Of a DNA stretch of 23,786 nt, positions 6,508-14,797 are shown in pieces. Position 1 is the first letter of the stretch. Each line of letters begins with the position of its first letter. The notes beneath the pieces were generated by a model. It did not search any database. It saw only the letters and a list, made by a program, of their open reading frames with translations, and was not told where the DNA came from. A program made the position numbers and the translations under genes. Source of the stretch: an uncultured Collinsella sp. (GTDB lineage: Bacteria > Actinomycetota > Coriobacteriia > Coriobacteriales > Coriobacteriaceae); assembly GCA_902491915.1 (NCBI GenBank), contig CABUJL010000017.1, positions 1 to 23,786 of the forward strand, written 5' to 3'.

Positions 6508-7923
6508 TTAATGCGACATGTGTGACTCGCGACGAGCGTACACCAGCGATGTCACGAACCCGACCACGGCAATTACAGCCGCCACGCGCACGGCAGCTGC
6601 AAATCCAATCGCTTGGGTAACGTCGGTCGCAATGCCAGCGGCGCCGGCAGTCGCCGCAGAACTCGAGAGCAGGCCGATAAACAGGGACGGGCCAAACGAT
6701 GCGGCAATCATGTTCCACGTGTTGAGCAATGCCGTTCCGTGGGGATGCTCAGCGGCAGGCAGCGTCTCCAAGCCGGCCGTCTGCGAGGGGCTCAGCACCA
6801 AACCGACTCCGGCATACACCACAACGGTCAGTGCCACGACAACGCCGATGTTCATGCTTGCCGCCGTCATCGAAATTGCAGTCTGCCCCACGGCAATCAG
6901 GGCAAAGCCGACCGGCAGCAGCGGCCATGCGCCACGGGCGTCCATCACGCGTCCGCCCACAATCGAGGTCACGGCGTTGCAGGCAATTGCCGGCAAAATG
7001 AGCAGGCCCGCAACAAGTGCGGTCATGCCGTATGCGCCCTCAAAATAGAGCGGCAACAAAACACTCATCGAGAACGTCGTCATCATCGACACCACCACAA
7101 GCAGGCACGCAGGCCAAAAGCGCACGCTCGCCATGGGACGCACGTTAAGCACCGGATGCTCGAGCTTGAGCTGACGGGCCGCAAACAGGCCGAGCAGCAC
7201 AACGGCGGCGAAGAGCGTCGCGATGCCGGTGGTCAGATTGGTCGAGAACTCGCCTACGGAATACACAAATGCCGTAATGCCGGCGGCGAGCAAAACAACC
7301 GACAGAATATCAAGCGTGGTGTTCGAGCGCTCTCCGACATTCTGAACGAGCTTTACGCCCGCCACAGCGACCACAATGCCGCCCACCAGCGGCACTACGA
7401 ACACCGCCCTCCAGCCAAACAACGTGCACATAAGACCACTGATCACGGGCCCAAACGCCGGCCCCAGCGTAATGCAGGCACCACCCAGGCTCAGATACAG
7501 ACCGAGCTTCTCGCGCGGGGCGCAAGACAGCACCACGTTCATCATGAGCGGGAACAAGATGCCCGATCCCGCAGCCTGCAAAATACGACTTGGCAGCAAA
7601 ACGCTAAACGACGGAGCGACCAGGCACAGGACTTCGCCGGCGACCATGCATCCGCATGCAAAAAACAACAGCTTGCGCGTCGAGAAACGGCCGGACAGGA
7701 AGGCCATGATGGCCGTAAAAATCGACGTCACGATCATGTAGCCCGAGACGAGCCACTGTGCCGTGGTGGCACCCACCGAAAAGGCTGCCATAATGTCGTG
7801 CAACGCCACGTTAATGATGTTCTCGTTAAACGCGGCGACAAAGGCTGCAATACACATTACGACGAGAATCGCCGCAGAGGCCGATGGCGTTACTTGAACT
7901 TGTTGCTGAGATTTGCTCCCCAT
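6508..7923 (-). CDS. DHA2-type MFS transporter (EmrB/QacA-like multidrug efflux)
   Basis: The protein is 471 aa from ATG 7923, preceded by AGGAAGGAA; the open frame extends upstream but the family alignment and ribosome site favour this start. The sequence is strongly hydrophobic with about 14 predicted membrane segments. The first carries ENIINVAL, a version of the DHA2 motif (usually LDxTIVNVALP). GRFSTRKLL fits loop motif A. GPAFGPVISG in the fifth segment is the antiporter motif C. These support a proton-driven efflux pump of the 14-helix family in the cytoplasmic membrane; the substrate cannot be read from sequence. It stands alone, divergent from the deformylase gene at 8129 across a 205-bp gap in which I see no certain promoter or operator. 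Confidence 0.88.
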   Translation of the reverse strand: MGSKSQQQVQVTPSASAAILVVMCIAAFVAAFNENIINVALHDIMAAFSVGATTAQWLVSGYMIVTSIFTAIMAFLSGRFSTRKLLFFACGCMVAGEVLCLVAPSFSVLLPSRILQAAGSGILFPLMMNVVLSCAPREKLGLYLSLGGACITLGPAFGPVISGLMCTLFGWRAVFVVPLVGGIVVAVAGVKLVQNVGERSNTTLDILSVVLLAAGITAFVYSVGEFSTNLTTGIATLFAAVVLLGLFAARQLKLEHPVLNVRPMASVRFWPACLLVVVSMMTTFSMSVLLPLYFEGAYGMTALVAGLLILPAIACNAVTSIVGGRVMDARGAWPLLPVGFALIAVGQTAISMTAASMNIGVVVALTVVVYAGVGLVLSPSQTAGLETLPAAEHPHGTALLNTWNMIAASFGPSLFIGLLSSSAATAGAAGIATDVTQAIGFAAAVRVAAVIAVVGFVTSLVYARRESHMSH

Positions 7924-8128
7924 GCATTTCCTTCCTCTTGGAACGACAGTCGCATCGCCCCAGAGGAACGGTCCAGGGCGAAAAATGAGCCCTAGACTTA
8001 CGCCAGACGCCGTACACGACGAATCTGGCAACATGGTCCAACATCGAAAGATTGTAACGCGGACGCACAGCTTTCCTTCCGCGCTATTATTAAAAGTCCA
8101 CGAAAGCATAAGACATGAGGAGCCCGCC

Positions 8129-8539
8129 ATGATTAAGCCCATCATGAAATCCGAGTTCTTTTTGCGTCTGCCTTCCGAAGACGCGGGACCCGACGATGCC
8201 GCAACCGGGCAGGATCTCCTGGATACACTCCACGAGCATGAGCGCGAGTGCGTGGGCCTCGCCGCCAACATGATCGGCGTGCGCAAACGCATCATCTGCG
8301 TAAAGGACGGCAACAGGACACTCCTGATGTACAACCCTCAAATTCTTGAGCAGGTCAATGCCTATCAGACGAGCGAAGGATGCCTCTCGCTGATCGGCGA
8401 GCGTCCCTGTACCCGCTATCGCCGCATTAAGGTTGAGTATTTGGACGAGAACTTCGTCCACCGCATCAAAAACTTCTCGGGCTACACCGCCGAGATCATC
8501 CAACACGAAATCGACCACTGCAACGGCATCGTGATCTAG
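8129..8539 (+). CDS. def: Short peptide deformylase-family protein (motif 1 Gln replaced by Met)
   Basis: The protein is 136 aa from ATG 8129 with AGGAG 6-7 nt upstream; it is shorter than a usual deformylase (about 165-200 aa). Family motifs appear in order: GLAANMIG at 43-50 (usually GLAAPQIG), EGCLS at 83-87 with the metal-binding Cys85, and QHEIDH at 125-130 with metal ligands His126 and His130 and catalytic Glu127. Deformylases remove the formyl group from new N-termini. The motif 1 Gln, which helps stabilise the transition state, is Met48 here, so activity may be weak or the substrate different. A second atypical paralogue lies at 16008-16427. The chromosome probably has a standard def elsewhere; that cannot be seen here. 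Confidence 0.8.
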   Translation: MIKPIMKSEFFLRLPSEDAGPDDAATGQDLLDTLHEHERECVGLAANMIGVRKRIICVKDGNRTLLMYNPQILEQVNAYQTSEGCLSLIGERPCTRYRRIKVEYLDENFVHRIKNFSGYTAEIIQHEIDHCNGIVI

Positions 8540-8551
8540 TTCCGCGAACCA

Positions 8552-8572
8552 AGGAAAATGATCTGTTTTCCT
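8552..8572. terminator. Weak hairpin after the deformylase gene
   Basis: AGGAAAA (8552-8558) pairs with TTTTCCT (8566-8572) around a 7-nt loop, 12 bp after the stop. The right arm itself contains four T. It could act as a poor terminator for the deformylase gene, or be part of a larger repeat leading into the S2 element. Confidence 0.35.
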
Positions 8573-8587
8573 CCGTCCCTAATGGAC

Positions 8588-8755
8588 CATGGTAACGCCG
8601 CAGGCTGAGCACACGACAGCGAGCGAGCCGCATTTGCGCCAAGGTGACGTGAAATGAGAGGGCGCTGACCTTCTGGTCGCGCCCTCGAAATTGAACGTCA
8701 GATTGGCGTGAATGCGGCTCGTCAAGCGGTCCGCCGTTCGGTAGAACGGCGGAAC
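8588..8755. other. Two-hairpin structured element, copy S2
   Basis: This is the second copy of the S1 architecture, same orientation. Shared sequence: CATGGTAACGCCG at 8588, GACAGCGAGCG at 8615-8625, GACC-TTCT-GGTC at 8667-8678, TTGAACG at 8691-8697, GTCAA at 8721-8725 and GGTA at 8740-8743. Hairpin 1 spans 8625-8720, with an outer 26-position stem (22 Watson-Crick matches), an internal loop, and the inner stem GAGGGCGC (8658-8665) with GCGCCCTC (8679-8686) plus one extra base (T8666) before GACC. Hairpin 2 is CCGCCGTTC (8731-8739) with GAACGGCGG (8744-8752). The stems differ from S1 but pair just as well. It lies between convergent genes and the minus-strand stop is a few nt away (8759-8761). 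Confidence 0.65.
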
Positions 8756-8758
8756 TAA

Positions 8759-10279
8759 TTAGCTCTGGCGGTAATGGTCGAAGAAGTCGGCGAGATCTTC
8801 GAGCGACTCTTTGAGCACTTCCATGCGCGGCAGGTACACGATGCGGAAGTGGTCGGGCTCAGCCCAGTTAAAGCCGCCGCCGCGCGTGATGAGGATCTTC
8901 TTCTCGTGCAGCAGGTCAAGGGCAAACTGCTCGTCATCGGTGATGTTGAACTTCTTCACATCCATCTTGGGGAAGATATAGAACGCCGCACGCGGCTTGA
9001 CCACCGAGATGCCATCGATCTTGCTGAGCGCCTCATACACAAAGTTGCGCTGCTCGTAGACACGACCGCCGGGGCGGATGTAGTCGTTAACCGACTGATG
9101 GCCGCCGAGCGCCGTCTGGACGATCGACTGAGCCGGCACGTTGGAGCACAGGCGCATGTTAGAGAGCATGTTGATGCCCATGATGAAGTCGCTCATGCAG
9201 CGCTGGTTGCCCGAAAGCACCATCCAGCCAATACGATAGCCCGCAATCATGTGCGACTTGGACAGACCGCTAAAGGTAACGCAGGGCAGGTCGGGGGCGA
9301 GCGAGGCAATCGAGACGTGCTCGTAGCCGTCCATGCACAGGCGGTCGTAGATCTCATCGGCAAAGATCATCAGCTGATGCCTGCGTGCAATCTCGACGAT
9401 GCCCTCGAGCACCTCGCGCGGATAGACAGAACCCGTGGGGTTGTTGGGGTTGATGATGACGAGGGCTTTGGTCGCGCTCGTAATCTTGGACTCCATATCC
9501 TCCAGGTCGGGATACCAATCCGCCTGCTCATCGCACAGATAATGTACGGGATGACCGCCAGCAAGGGTTGCGCACGCCGTCCAGAGCGGATAGTCGGGGC
9601 TGGGGATCAGAATCTCGTCGCCATTGTCGAGCAGCGCGTTCATCGAAAGCTGAATGAGCTCGGACACGCCGTTGCCCGTGTAGATATGCTCCATCTGAAC
9701 GTTGGGCAGGCCCTTGATCTGCGAATACTGCATGATCGCCTTGCGCGCGGAGAACAGGCCACGCGAGTTGGAATAGCCTTCGCAGTCGGGCAGCTGCTGG
9801 CGCATGTCCTTGATGACCTCATCGGGCGTGCGGAAACCGAAGGGCGCCGGATTGCCGATATTGAGCTTGAGGATGCGCTCGCCCTCGTCCTCCATGCGGG
9901 CAGCCTCGTCGACGACGGGACCGCGCACGTCATACAGGACGTTATCAAGCTTGGTGGATTTAGAAAAAGTACGCATGGTGGTGCTCCTTGCAATTTGAGC
10001 TGAGGGATGGGGTTCGGGCTTGGAATCGTTGCGAGGCGATGATGTCTCGCCTTGATCGGCGTCACCGGCAAGCAGCCAGGAAACATCGACCTCCAAAATG
10101 CGGGCGAGCAGCTCTGCCACATCGCGCCGCGGAATCGTCTTGCCACTCACATATTGGCTCATCTGACTCTTGCCGAGTTTTTTGCCGAGCATCTCCGATG
10201 CGCGGATTACGTCCGACTGGCGAACGTCGCGATCGGACATGGTCTGTCGCAGGCGATCGCTAAACGTCTCTTGGGCCAC
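8759..10279 (-). CDS. XRE-type helix-turn-helix fused to class I aminotransferase (AlaA-like)
   Basis: The protein is 506 aa from GTG 10279, preceded by AAGGAGG with 5 nt spacing; longer open-frame starts lack such a site. Residues about 6-70 are an XRE/Cro helix-turn-helix (FSDRLRQTMSDRDVRQSDV, then KSQMSQYVSGKTIP and LARILEVDVSWLLAG). A 40-residue polar linker leads to a complete fold-type I aminotransferase: IGNPAPFGF, NPNNPTGSVY, FADEIYDR and the PLP lysine in SGLSKSH. The catalytic part most resembles AlaA-type glutamate-pyruvate aminotransferases, so alanine synthesis with self-regulation is inferred. The order helix-turn-helix then enzyme resembles MocR, but the DNA-binding family is different. 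The gene's own start region carries a 20-bp palindrome and two half-sites, the likely operator. Confidence 0.88.
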   Translation of the reverse strand: MAQETFSDRLRQTMSDRDVRQSDVIRASEMLGKKLGKSQMSQYVSGKTIPRRDVAELLARILEVDVSWLLAGDADQGETSSPRNDSKPEPHPSAQIARSTTMRTFSKSTKLDNVLYDVRGPVVDEAARMEDEGERILKLNIGNPAPFGFRTPDEVIKDMRQQLPDCEGYSNSRGLFSARKAIMQYSQIKGLPNVQMEHIYTGNGVSELIQLSMNALLDNGDEILIPSPDYPLWTACATLAGGHPVHYLCDEQADWYPDLEDMESKITSATKALVIINPNNPTGSVYPREVLEGIVEIARRHQLMIFADEIYDRLCMDGYEHVSIASLAPDLPCVTFSGLSKSHMIAGYRIGWMVLSGNQRCMSDFIMGINMLSNMRLCSNVPAQSIVQTALGGHQSVNDYIRPGGRVYEQRNFVYEALSKIDGISVVKPRAAFYIFPKMDVKKFNITDDEQFALDLLHEKKILITRGGGFNWAEPDHFRIVYLPRMEVLKESLEDLADFFDHYRQS

Positions 10280-10300
10280 AGGAACCTCCTTGCTGGCAAA

Positions 10301-10382
10301 GTTCAATTTATAGAACACGAATTGAACCAAGGTTCAATTTAGCAAGCAGTATAGCGCGGCGCATTATCTGGAAGTTCAATTT
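10301..10382 (-). promoter_or_regulatory. Operator and promoter of the XRE-aminotransferase gene
   Basis: A perfect 20-bp palindrome, AATTGAACC-AA-GGTTCAATT, lies at 10320-10339. The half-site GTTCAATTT recurs at 10301-10309 and 10374-10382. A minus-strand -10 TATACT is at 10348-10353, placing the transcript start close to or inside the palindrome. TTGAAC of the distal half-site lies 20 nt upstream of that -10 and may serve as a -35. Autorepression by the gene's own XRE domain is the simplest reading (inference). Confidence 0.6.
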
Positions 10383-10441
10383 CACAAGAAAATGTACCGA
10401 ACCCCGAGAATCGTCCCGAGGTGGACAACGGGCACGCGCTT

Positions 10442-11299
10442 TTAGAGATATTCGAGGAAACGAGCCGCCGCGAGCGAAACGTCGGCGGTGCGGTATATGG
10501 CGTTGATCTGCCGATGAGGATGTCCCTCGAGCGGGCGCACGGCAACATCGAACTGGCAGCGGCGCAAGATGAGCGCGGGAAGAATGCTCACGCCCAGGCC
10601 GTCCTCGACCATGGCCATAATCGCATAGTCATCCCAGGTCGACAGCTTGGAGCGCACCGTCAGCCCCGCCCGACGGAACAGCGGCGTAATCTCGTCGTCG
10701 CTACCGCGTTCCAGCAGAATAAACTGCTCGTTGGCCAAATCGGCAAGGGAAACGACCTCCGCGGTGGCAAGCGAGGAGCCCGCTGGCACCACGGCCATCA
10801 GCTCGTCTTGTACCAACGGCCGCGACGCCATGCCGGCGCCGCGTGGCTCGCGCGGAATAAAGCCCAGGTCGCAGCGGCCTTCCGCTACCCATTGCTCAAT
10901 CTCGGAGTAATCGCCCATCAGCAACTCATAATCGACGTCCGGATGATCGGCGCGAAACCGCGCGATCACCGGCGGCAGTACATGGGTCGCCACACTCGAA
11001 AACGTACCGATACAGATCTTGCCACGCATGAGCCCTCGCATCTCGTCCACGCGTCGCTGCAGGCGGCCAAACTCTTCGCATAACGCCTCGACTGCCGGCA
11101 TGACCTGCCGCCCGTCGGCAGAAAGCACCACGCCCTCGCGGCTGCGATCAAGCACCTTAAAACCCCAGTCTGCCTCAAGGTCGCCCACCATGCGGCTCAC
11201 GCCCGACTGCGAATAGCTCAGCCGCTCTGCAGCACGCGTAAAGCTGCCGGCACGCACCGTCTCAAGCAGCACTTGCATCTTTTGGATATTGGTCTCCAC
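10442..11299 (-). CDS. LysR-family transcriptional regulator, divergent from EamA transporter
   Basis: The protein is 285 aa from GTG 11299; ATG 11320 (292 aa) is possible but has no ribosome site. Residues 1-60 form the LysR winged helix (VRAGSFTRAAERLSYSQSGVS, then RMVGDLEADWGFKV), followed by a periplasmic-binding-like effector domain from about 85 to the end (ICIGTFSSVATHVLPP through the C-terminal FLEYL). The effector is unknown. It is transcribed away from the EamA transporter gene 118 bp distant, the usual arrangement for a LysR protein that controls its neighbour. It lies 162 bp downstream of the XRE-aminotransferase promoter region and is on the same strand, but has its own promoter. 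Confidence 0.88.
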   Translation of the reverse strand: METNIQKMQVLLETVRAGSFTRAAERLSYSQSGVSRMVGDLEADWGFKVLDRSREGVVLSADGRQVMPAVEALCEEFGRLQRRVDEMRGLMRGKICIGTFSSVATHVLPPVIARFRADHPDVDYELLMGDYSEIEQWVAEGRCDLGFIPREPRGAGMASRPLVQDELMAVVPAGSSLATAEVVSLADLANEQFILLERGSDDEITPLFRRAGLTVRSKLSTWDDYAIMAMVEDGLGVSILPALILRRCQFDVAVRPLEGHPHRQINAIYRTADVSLAAARFLEYL

Positions 11300-11344
11300 G
11301 GCACGTCCCCACCCTTGCATGAGTTTTTGTCATGTTTGCCATGC

Positions 11345-11388
11345 ATTATATTCGCTTTTCTTCTAAAGCCAGTTCACCCATAGTGAAC
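11345..11388. promoter_or_regulatory. LysR/EamA divergent promoter region with inverted repeat
   Basis: A perfect minus-strand -10 TATAAT at 11345-11350 suits the LysR gene. AGTTCAC-CCATA-GTGAACA at 11371-11389 (6-bp core arms GTTCAC and GTGAAC at 11372-11388) is a dyad of the size bound by LysR proteins and lies between the two starts. The assignment to this LysR protein is inference. Confidence 0.45.
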
Positions 11389-11417
11389 ATGTTCGGATAT
11401 AGAGGGGATGTCAGCGC

Positions 11418-12329
11418 ATGAACAACGGACTGTTTACGTACTTAGCAGCATTGCTATTGTTTGGCTCAAACGGCATCATCGCCGCTGCCATCGCGCTGCC
11501 GAGCTCTGATATCGTGCTCCTGCGCACGTTTTTGGGCGCACTCTCGCTTGTCACCATCCTCGCCATCACTCAACGCCATAAACTGCAGGCGCCATCTCGC
11601 CCCCGCGAAGCCGCAGCCCTTCTCCTCTCGGGAGCCGCGCTGGGCGCCAGCTGGATTTTTCTGTTCCGCGCCTACCAGACGATCGGCGTCGGCGTATCCT
11701 CGCTGCTGTATTACTGCGGTCCCATCATCGTTATGGCCCTCTCCCCGCTCATTTTTGGCGAGAAGCTGACCGGCGGTAAAATTACCGGCTTCATAGCCGT
11801 CGCCTGCGGCGCCTTCCTCATCGCAGCCCAAGGTCTCGGCGGCAATATGCCCATCGCGGGCATCGTGTACGGCATCGCCTCGGCCTTCTGCTACGCGTTG
11901 ATGGTCATTGCCAGCAAGGGAGCGCCACATATCGAAGGTCTCGAGAACTCCACGCTCCAGGTGAGCGCCGCCTTTGTAACCGCGTTGATCCTTACGCTCT
12001 TCACGCAAGGTGCCCCCTCGTTCCTCTCCCCCAGCATTGCCGCTGGCATCGATTGGCGCGCCGTTGCCATGCTCGGCATTGTCAACACCGGACTCGGTTG
12101 CCTGCTCTACTTTAGCGCCGTCGCCAAACTGCCCGTGCAGACCGTCGCCGTCGTCGGCTACCTTGAGCCGCTTTCGGCCGTCGTGTTCTCGGCCGTCCTT
12201 TTGGGCGAAACCATAACACCGGTCCGCCTGATGGGCGCCGCGTTTATCATCGGCGGCGCGATTTTTTGCGAACTCGCCGGCAAACGCGCAAACACCAAGG
12301 CTGGCATCGCCCAGACAGCACGTGCTTAA
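11418..12329 (+). CDS. EamA/DMT-family transporter
   Basis: The protein is 303 aa with about ten hydrophobic segments in two homologous halves (roughly 5-135 and 145-285), the normal EamA layout. Recognisable pieces are the first helix LAALLLFGSNGIIAA, SLLYYCGPIIVMALSPLIFGEKL closing the first repeat, and GYLEPLSAVVFSAVLLGETI in the second. Members export or import small metabolites such as amino acids across the cytoplasmic membrane; substrate cannot be told. ATG 11418 has GAGGGGA upstream with a 9-nt gap. Control by the divergent LysR protein is likely. Confidence 0.9.
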   Translation: MNNGLFTYLAALLLFGSNGIIAAAIALPSSDIVLLRTFLGALSLVTILAITQRHKLQAPSRPREAAALLLSGAALGASWIFLFRAYQTIGVGVSSLLYYCGPIIVMALSPLIFGEKLTGGKITGFIAVACGAFLIAAQGLGGNMPIAGIVYGIASAFCYALMVIASKGAPHIEGLENSTLQVSAAFVTALILTLFTQGAPSFLSPSIAAGIDWRAVAMLGIVNTGLGCLLYFSAVAKLPVQTVAVVGYLEPLSAVVFSAVLLGETITPVRLMGAAFIIGGAIFCELAGKRANTKAGIAQTARA

Positions 12330-12363
12330 TAGCCCCTGCTCTGAAATACTACCTGCGTACATG

Positions 12364-12387
12364 AATAATCCCCAGATGGGGATTATT
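12364..12387. repeat. Perfect 10-bp hairpin between eamA-type gene and kup
   Basis: AATAATCCCC (12364-12373) pairs perfectly with GGGGATTATT (12378-12387) around AGAT. It follows the EamA stop by 34 bp. The downstream T content is low (GTCTAAAAC), so it is at best a weak terminator. The rest of 12330-12486 shows no clear c-di-AMP riboswitch or other leader RNA; TATAAA near 12428 may belong to a kup promoter. Confidence 0.45.
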
Positions 12388-12486
12388 GTCTAAAACACCC
12401 CGATGTGCCAAACTGCTCTTATATGTATAAAGATGGCATAAAGGTCTACTGCTCATGGCAGAGGCCAGATGTCCAAGGGAGTCCAC

Positions 12487-14718
12487 GTGGCACACAACAA
12501 GCTGGAGGCAAGCCTCCAAGACCAGCGTAGTCAAGGCGGGCATGGAGCCATTCCCCTCTCCGCTGGCATGCTGCTCGTAACGCTCGGCGTCGTCTACGGT
12601 GACATCGGCACGAGCCCCATGTATACCATGAAATCAATCGTCGCCAACAACGGCGGCATCGGTACCGTCAGCGAGGACATGATCCTGGGCGCGCTCTCGC
12701 TCGTCATCTGGACCATGACACTCGTGACCACGGTCAAGTACGTTGTAATCGCCATGAAGGCCGATAACCATAACGAAGGCGGCATCTTCGCCCTGTTCAG
12801 TCTCGTGCGTAAGGTGGCGCCGTGGCTGATTCTCCCCGCCATGATCGGCGGCGCGGCGCTGCTCGCCGACGGCATCCTCACCCCCGCGGTCACGGTCACC
12901 ACAGCCATCGAGGGTCTGCGCACTATCGAGTGGGGCCACGCGCTATTGGGTGACGGGCAAACCAACGTCATCATTATTACCATCATCATTATCTGCGGCC
13001 TATTTGCCATGCAGCGCGCCGGTACCTCGTCGATCGGCAAGCTGTTCGGCCCGCTCATGACGCTATGGTTCCTGTTCCTGGCGGGCGCCGGCCTGTTCAA
13101 CATGCTCGGCAACCTGTCCATCCTGCGCGCCCTCAACCCCATCCGCGGCATCATGTTCCTGTTCTCGCCCATCAACCACTCGGGCATCATGGTGCTCGGC
13201 TTCGTCTTCCTGTCAACGACCGGCGCCGAGGCCCTCTACTCGGACATGGGCCACGTTGGCAAGGCAAACATCTATGCATCCTGGCCGTTTGTTAAGGCGG
13301 CCCTTATCCTCAACTATCTGGGTCAAGGCGCTTGGCTGCTCGCCAATAACTCCAACCCCCAGATGCTCGCGATGGATATCGTCAACCCGTTCTATATGAT
13401 GCTTCCCGAGCCCCTGCGCCCCTTTGCCATCGTGCTTTCGGCCGTAGCGGCCATCATCGCCTCGCAGGCGCTCATCACCGGCTCGTTCTCGCTGGTATCC
13501 GAGGCCACGCGCCTCAACCTTATGCCGCATCTGCGCATCCACTACCCCAGCGACACCAAGGGCCAGCTCTATATTCCGCTCGTCAACAACATCATGTGGG
13601 TCGGCTGCATCTTCATCGTGCTGCTGTTCCAAAACTCCGAGCGCATGGAGAGCGCCTACGGCCTCGCCATTACCGTGACTATGCTCATGACCACGACGCT
13701 ATTGACGAGCTATATCGCCGGCATTCTCAAGCACAAGCTGGGCGCCTGCGTCTTCGCCCTGCTTTTTGGCGCCATCGAGCTCTGCTTCTTTGCCTCGTGC
13801 CTCACTATGTTCTTTGACGGCGGCTATGTGATGATCTTCTTGGCCTCGCTGCTGTTTGGCCTTATGTACGTGTGGCGTCGCGGTACCGCCATCGAGCGCA
13901 CGCAGACGATTCTGCTGCCCGTCTCCAAGTACATCGACCAGCTCAACCGCCTGCGCAATGACGAGACCTACCCCGTGCTCGCCGACAATCTGGTGTTCCT
14001 CACCAACAGCCCCGACCCGCTCACGCTCGACCGCGACGTGCTCTATTCCATCCTGGATAAGCATCCCAAGCGCGCCAAGGCATATTGGTTCATTAACGTG
14101 CACGTTACCGACGAACCCTATACGCACGAGTATTCCGTCGAGACCTTTGGCACGGACTTCCTCTTCCGCGTTCGCCTGGACCTGGGCTTTAAAGTCAACC
14201 AGCGCGTCAACGCTTATCTGCGTCAGATCGTCGGCGACTTGATGGCATCGGGCGAGCTGCCGCCGCAACATCACACCTACTCCATCTACGAGACACGCGG
14301 CAACGTGGGTGACTTCCGCTTTTGTATGCTGCGCAAGATGCTTGCCCCCGAAACGGACATCAACCGCAATGACCACCGCGTGATGGCCATCAAGTACGCC
14401 GTCCGCCGCGCTTGCGGAAGCCCGGCGCGCTGGTACGGTCTCGAGAACTCTGCCATCATCATCGAGTACGTGCCGTTGTTTGCCCGCATGCGCCCGGCCG
14501 TTAAGCTCGTGCGCACCCAGGTGCCACTCGAGGTTCAGATTGAAGAGGCCGAGGAAATGGAAGTCGACATCTTCTCGGACGACCTGGTCAACGGCAACGA
14601 GGCCGGCAAGAGCATGAACGTCGATCCCACCGAGCTGCTCGAGAGCGTCGCCGATACGCCCGAGCAACAGCAACTCGACGGACTCGAGAGCACCCAGCTC
14701 AACGACGCCAACTTCTAG
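12487..14718 (+). CDS. kup: Kup potassium transporter
   Basis: The protein is 743 aa from GTG 12487, which has AAGGGAG 5 nt upstream; ATG 12469 (749 aa) is an alternative with a poorer site. The family signature GVVYGDIGTSPMYTM lies in the first membrane helix, and about twelve helices follow to roughly residue 460. Other hallmarks are GGIFALFSLVRK, ADGILTPAVTVTTAIEG and STTGAEALYSDMGHVG. A C-terminal cytoplasmic domain of about 280 residues follows. Kup proteins take up potassium with protons. The gene is monocistronic, with a strong terminator directly after it. The very acidic last 70 residues (EEAEEMEVD and DTPEQQQLDG) are not part of the family core. Confidence 0.95.
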   Translation: MAHNKLEASLQDQRSQGGHGAIPLSAGMLLVTLGVVYGDIGTSPMYTMKSIVANNGGIGTVSEDMILGALSLVIWTMTLVTTVKYVVIAMKADNHNEGGIFALFSLVRKVAPWLILPAMIGGAALLADGILTPAVTVTTAIEGLRTIEWGHALLGDGQTNVIIITIIIICGLFAMQRAGTSSIGKLFGPLMTLWFLFLAGAGLFNMLGNLSILRALNPIRGIMFLFSPINHSGIMVLGFVFLSTTGAEALYSDMGHVGKANIYASWPFVKAALILNYLGQGAWLLANNSNPQMLAMDIVNPFYMMLPEPLRPFAIVLSAVAAIIASQALITGSFSLVSEATRLNLMPHLRIHYPSDTKGQLYIPLVNNIMWVGCIFIVLLFQNSERMESAYGLAITVTMLMTTTLLTSYIAGILKHKLGACVFALLFGAIELCFFASCLTMFFDGGYVMIFLASLLFGLMYVWRRGTAIERTQTILLPVSKYIDQLNRLRNDETYPVLADNLVFLTNSPDPLTLDRDVLYSILDKHPKRAKAYWFINVHVTDEPYTHEYSVETFGTDFLFRVRLDLGFKVNQRVNAYLRQIVGDLMASGELPPQHHTYSIYETRGNVGDFRFCMLRKMLAPETDINRNDHRVMAIKYAVRRACGSPARWYGLENSAIIIEYVPLFARMRPAVKLVRTQVPLEVQIEEAEEMEVDIFSDDLVNGNEAGKSMNVDPTELLESVADTPEQQQLDGLESTQLNDANF

Positions 14719-14738
14719 CGACGTCATAAATCAACGAC

Positions 14739-14776
14739 AGCGGCCCTGCACCTCACGAGAGACGCAGGGCCGCTTT
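14739..14776 (+). terminator. Terminator of kup
   Basis: AGCGGCCCTGC (14739-14749) pairs perfectly with GCAGGGCCGCT (14764-14774), followed by a short T run. It stands 20 bp after the kup stop and lies in the gap to the convergent bile salt hydrolase gene, so it may serve both directions. Confidence 0.8.
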
Positions 14777-14797
14777 GCATTGCAGTAAAGCTAACGG

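Noticed and set aside
6613..7995. 460-codon plus-strand open frame
   Set aside because: Antisense to the MFS transporter; a high-GC shadow frame rich in His, Arg and Gln without motifs.
8774..10003. 409-codon plus-strand open frame
   Set aside because: Antisense shadow of the XRE-aminotransferase gene.
12330..12486. c-di-AMP riboswitch before kup
   Set aside because: The gap is too short and lacks the conserved core; only a simple 10-bp hairpin is present.
13699..14727. 342-codon minus-strand open frame
   Set aside because: Antisense shadow of kup.
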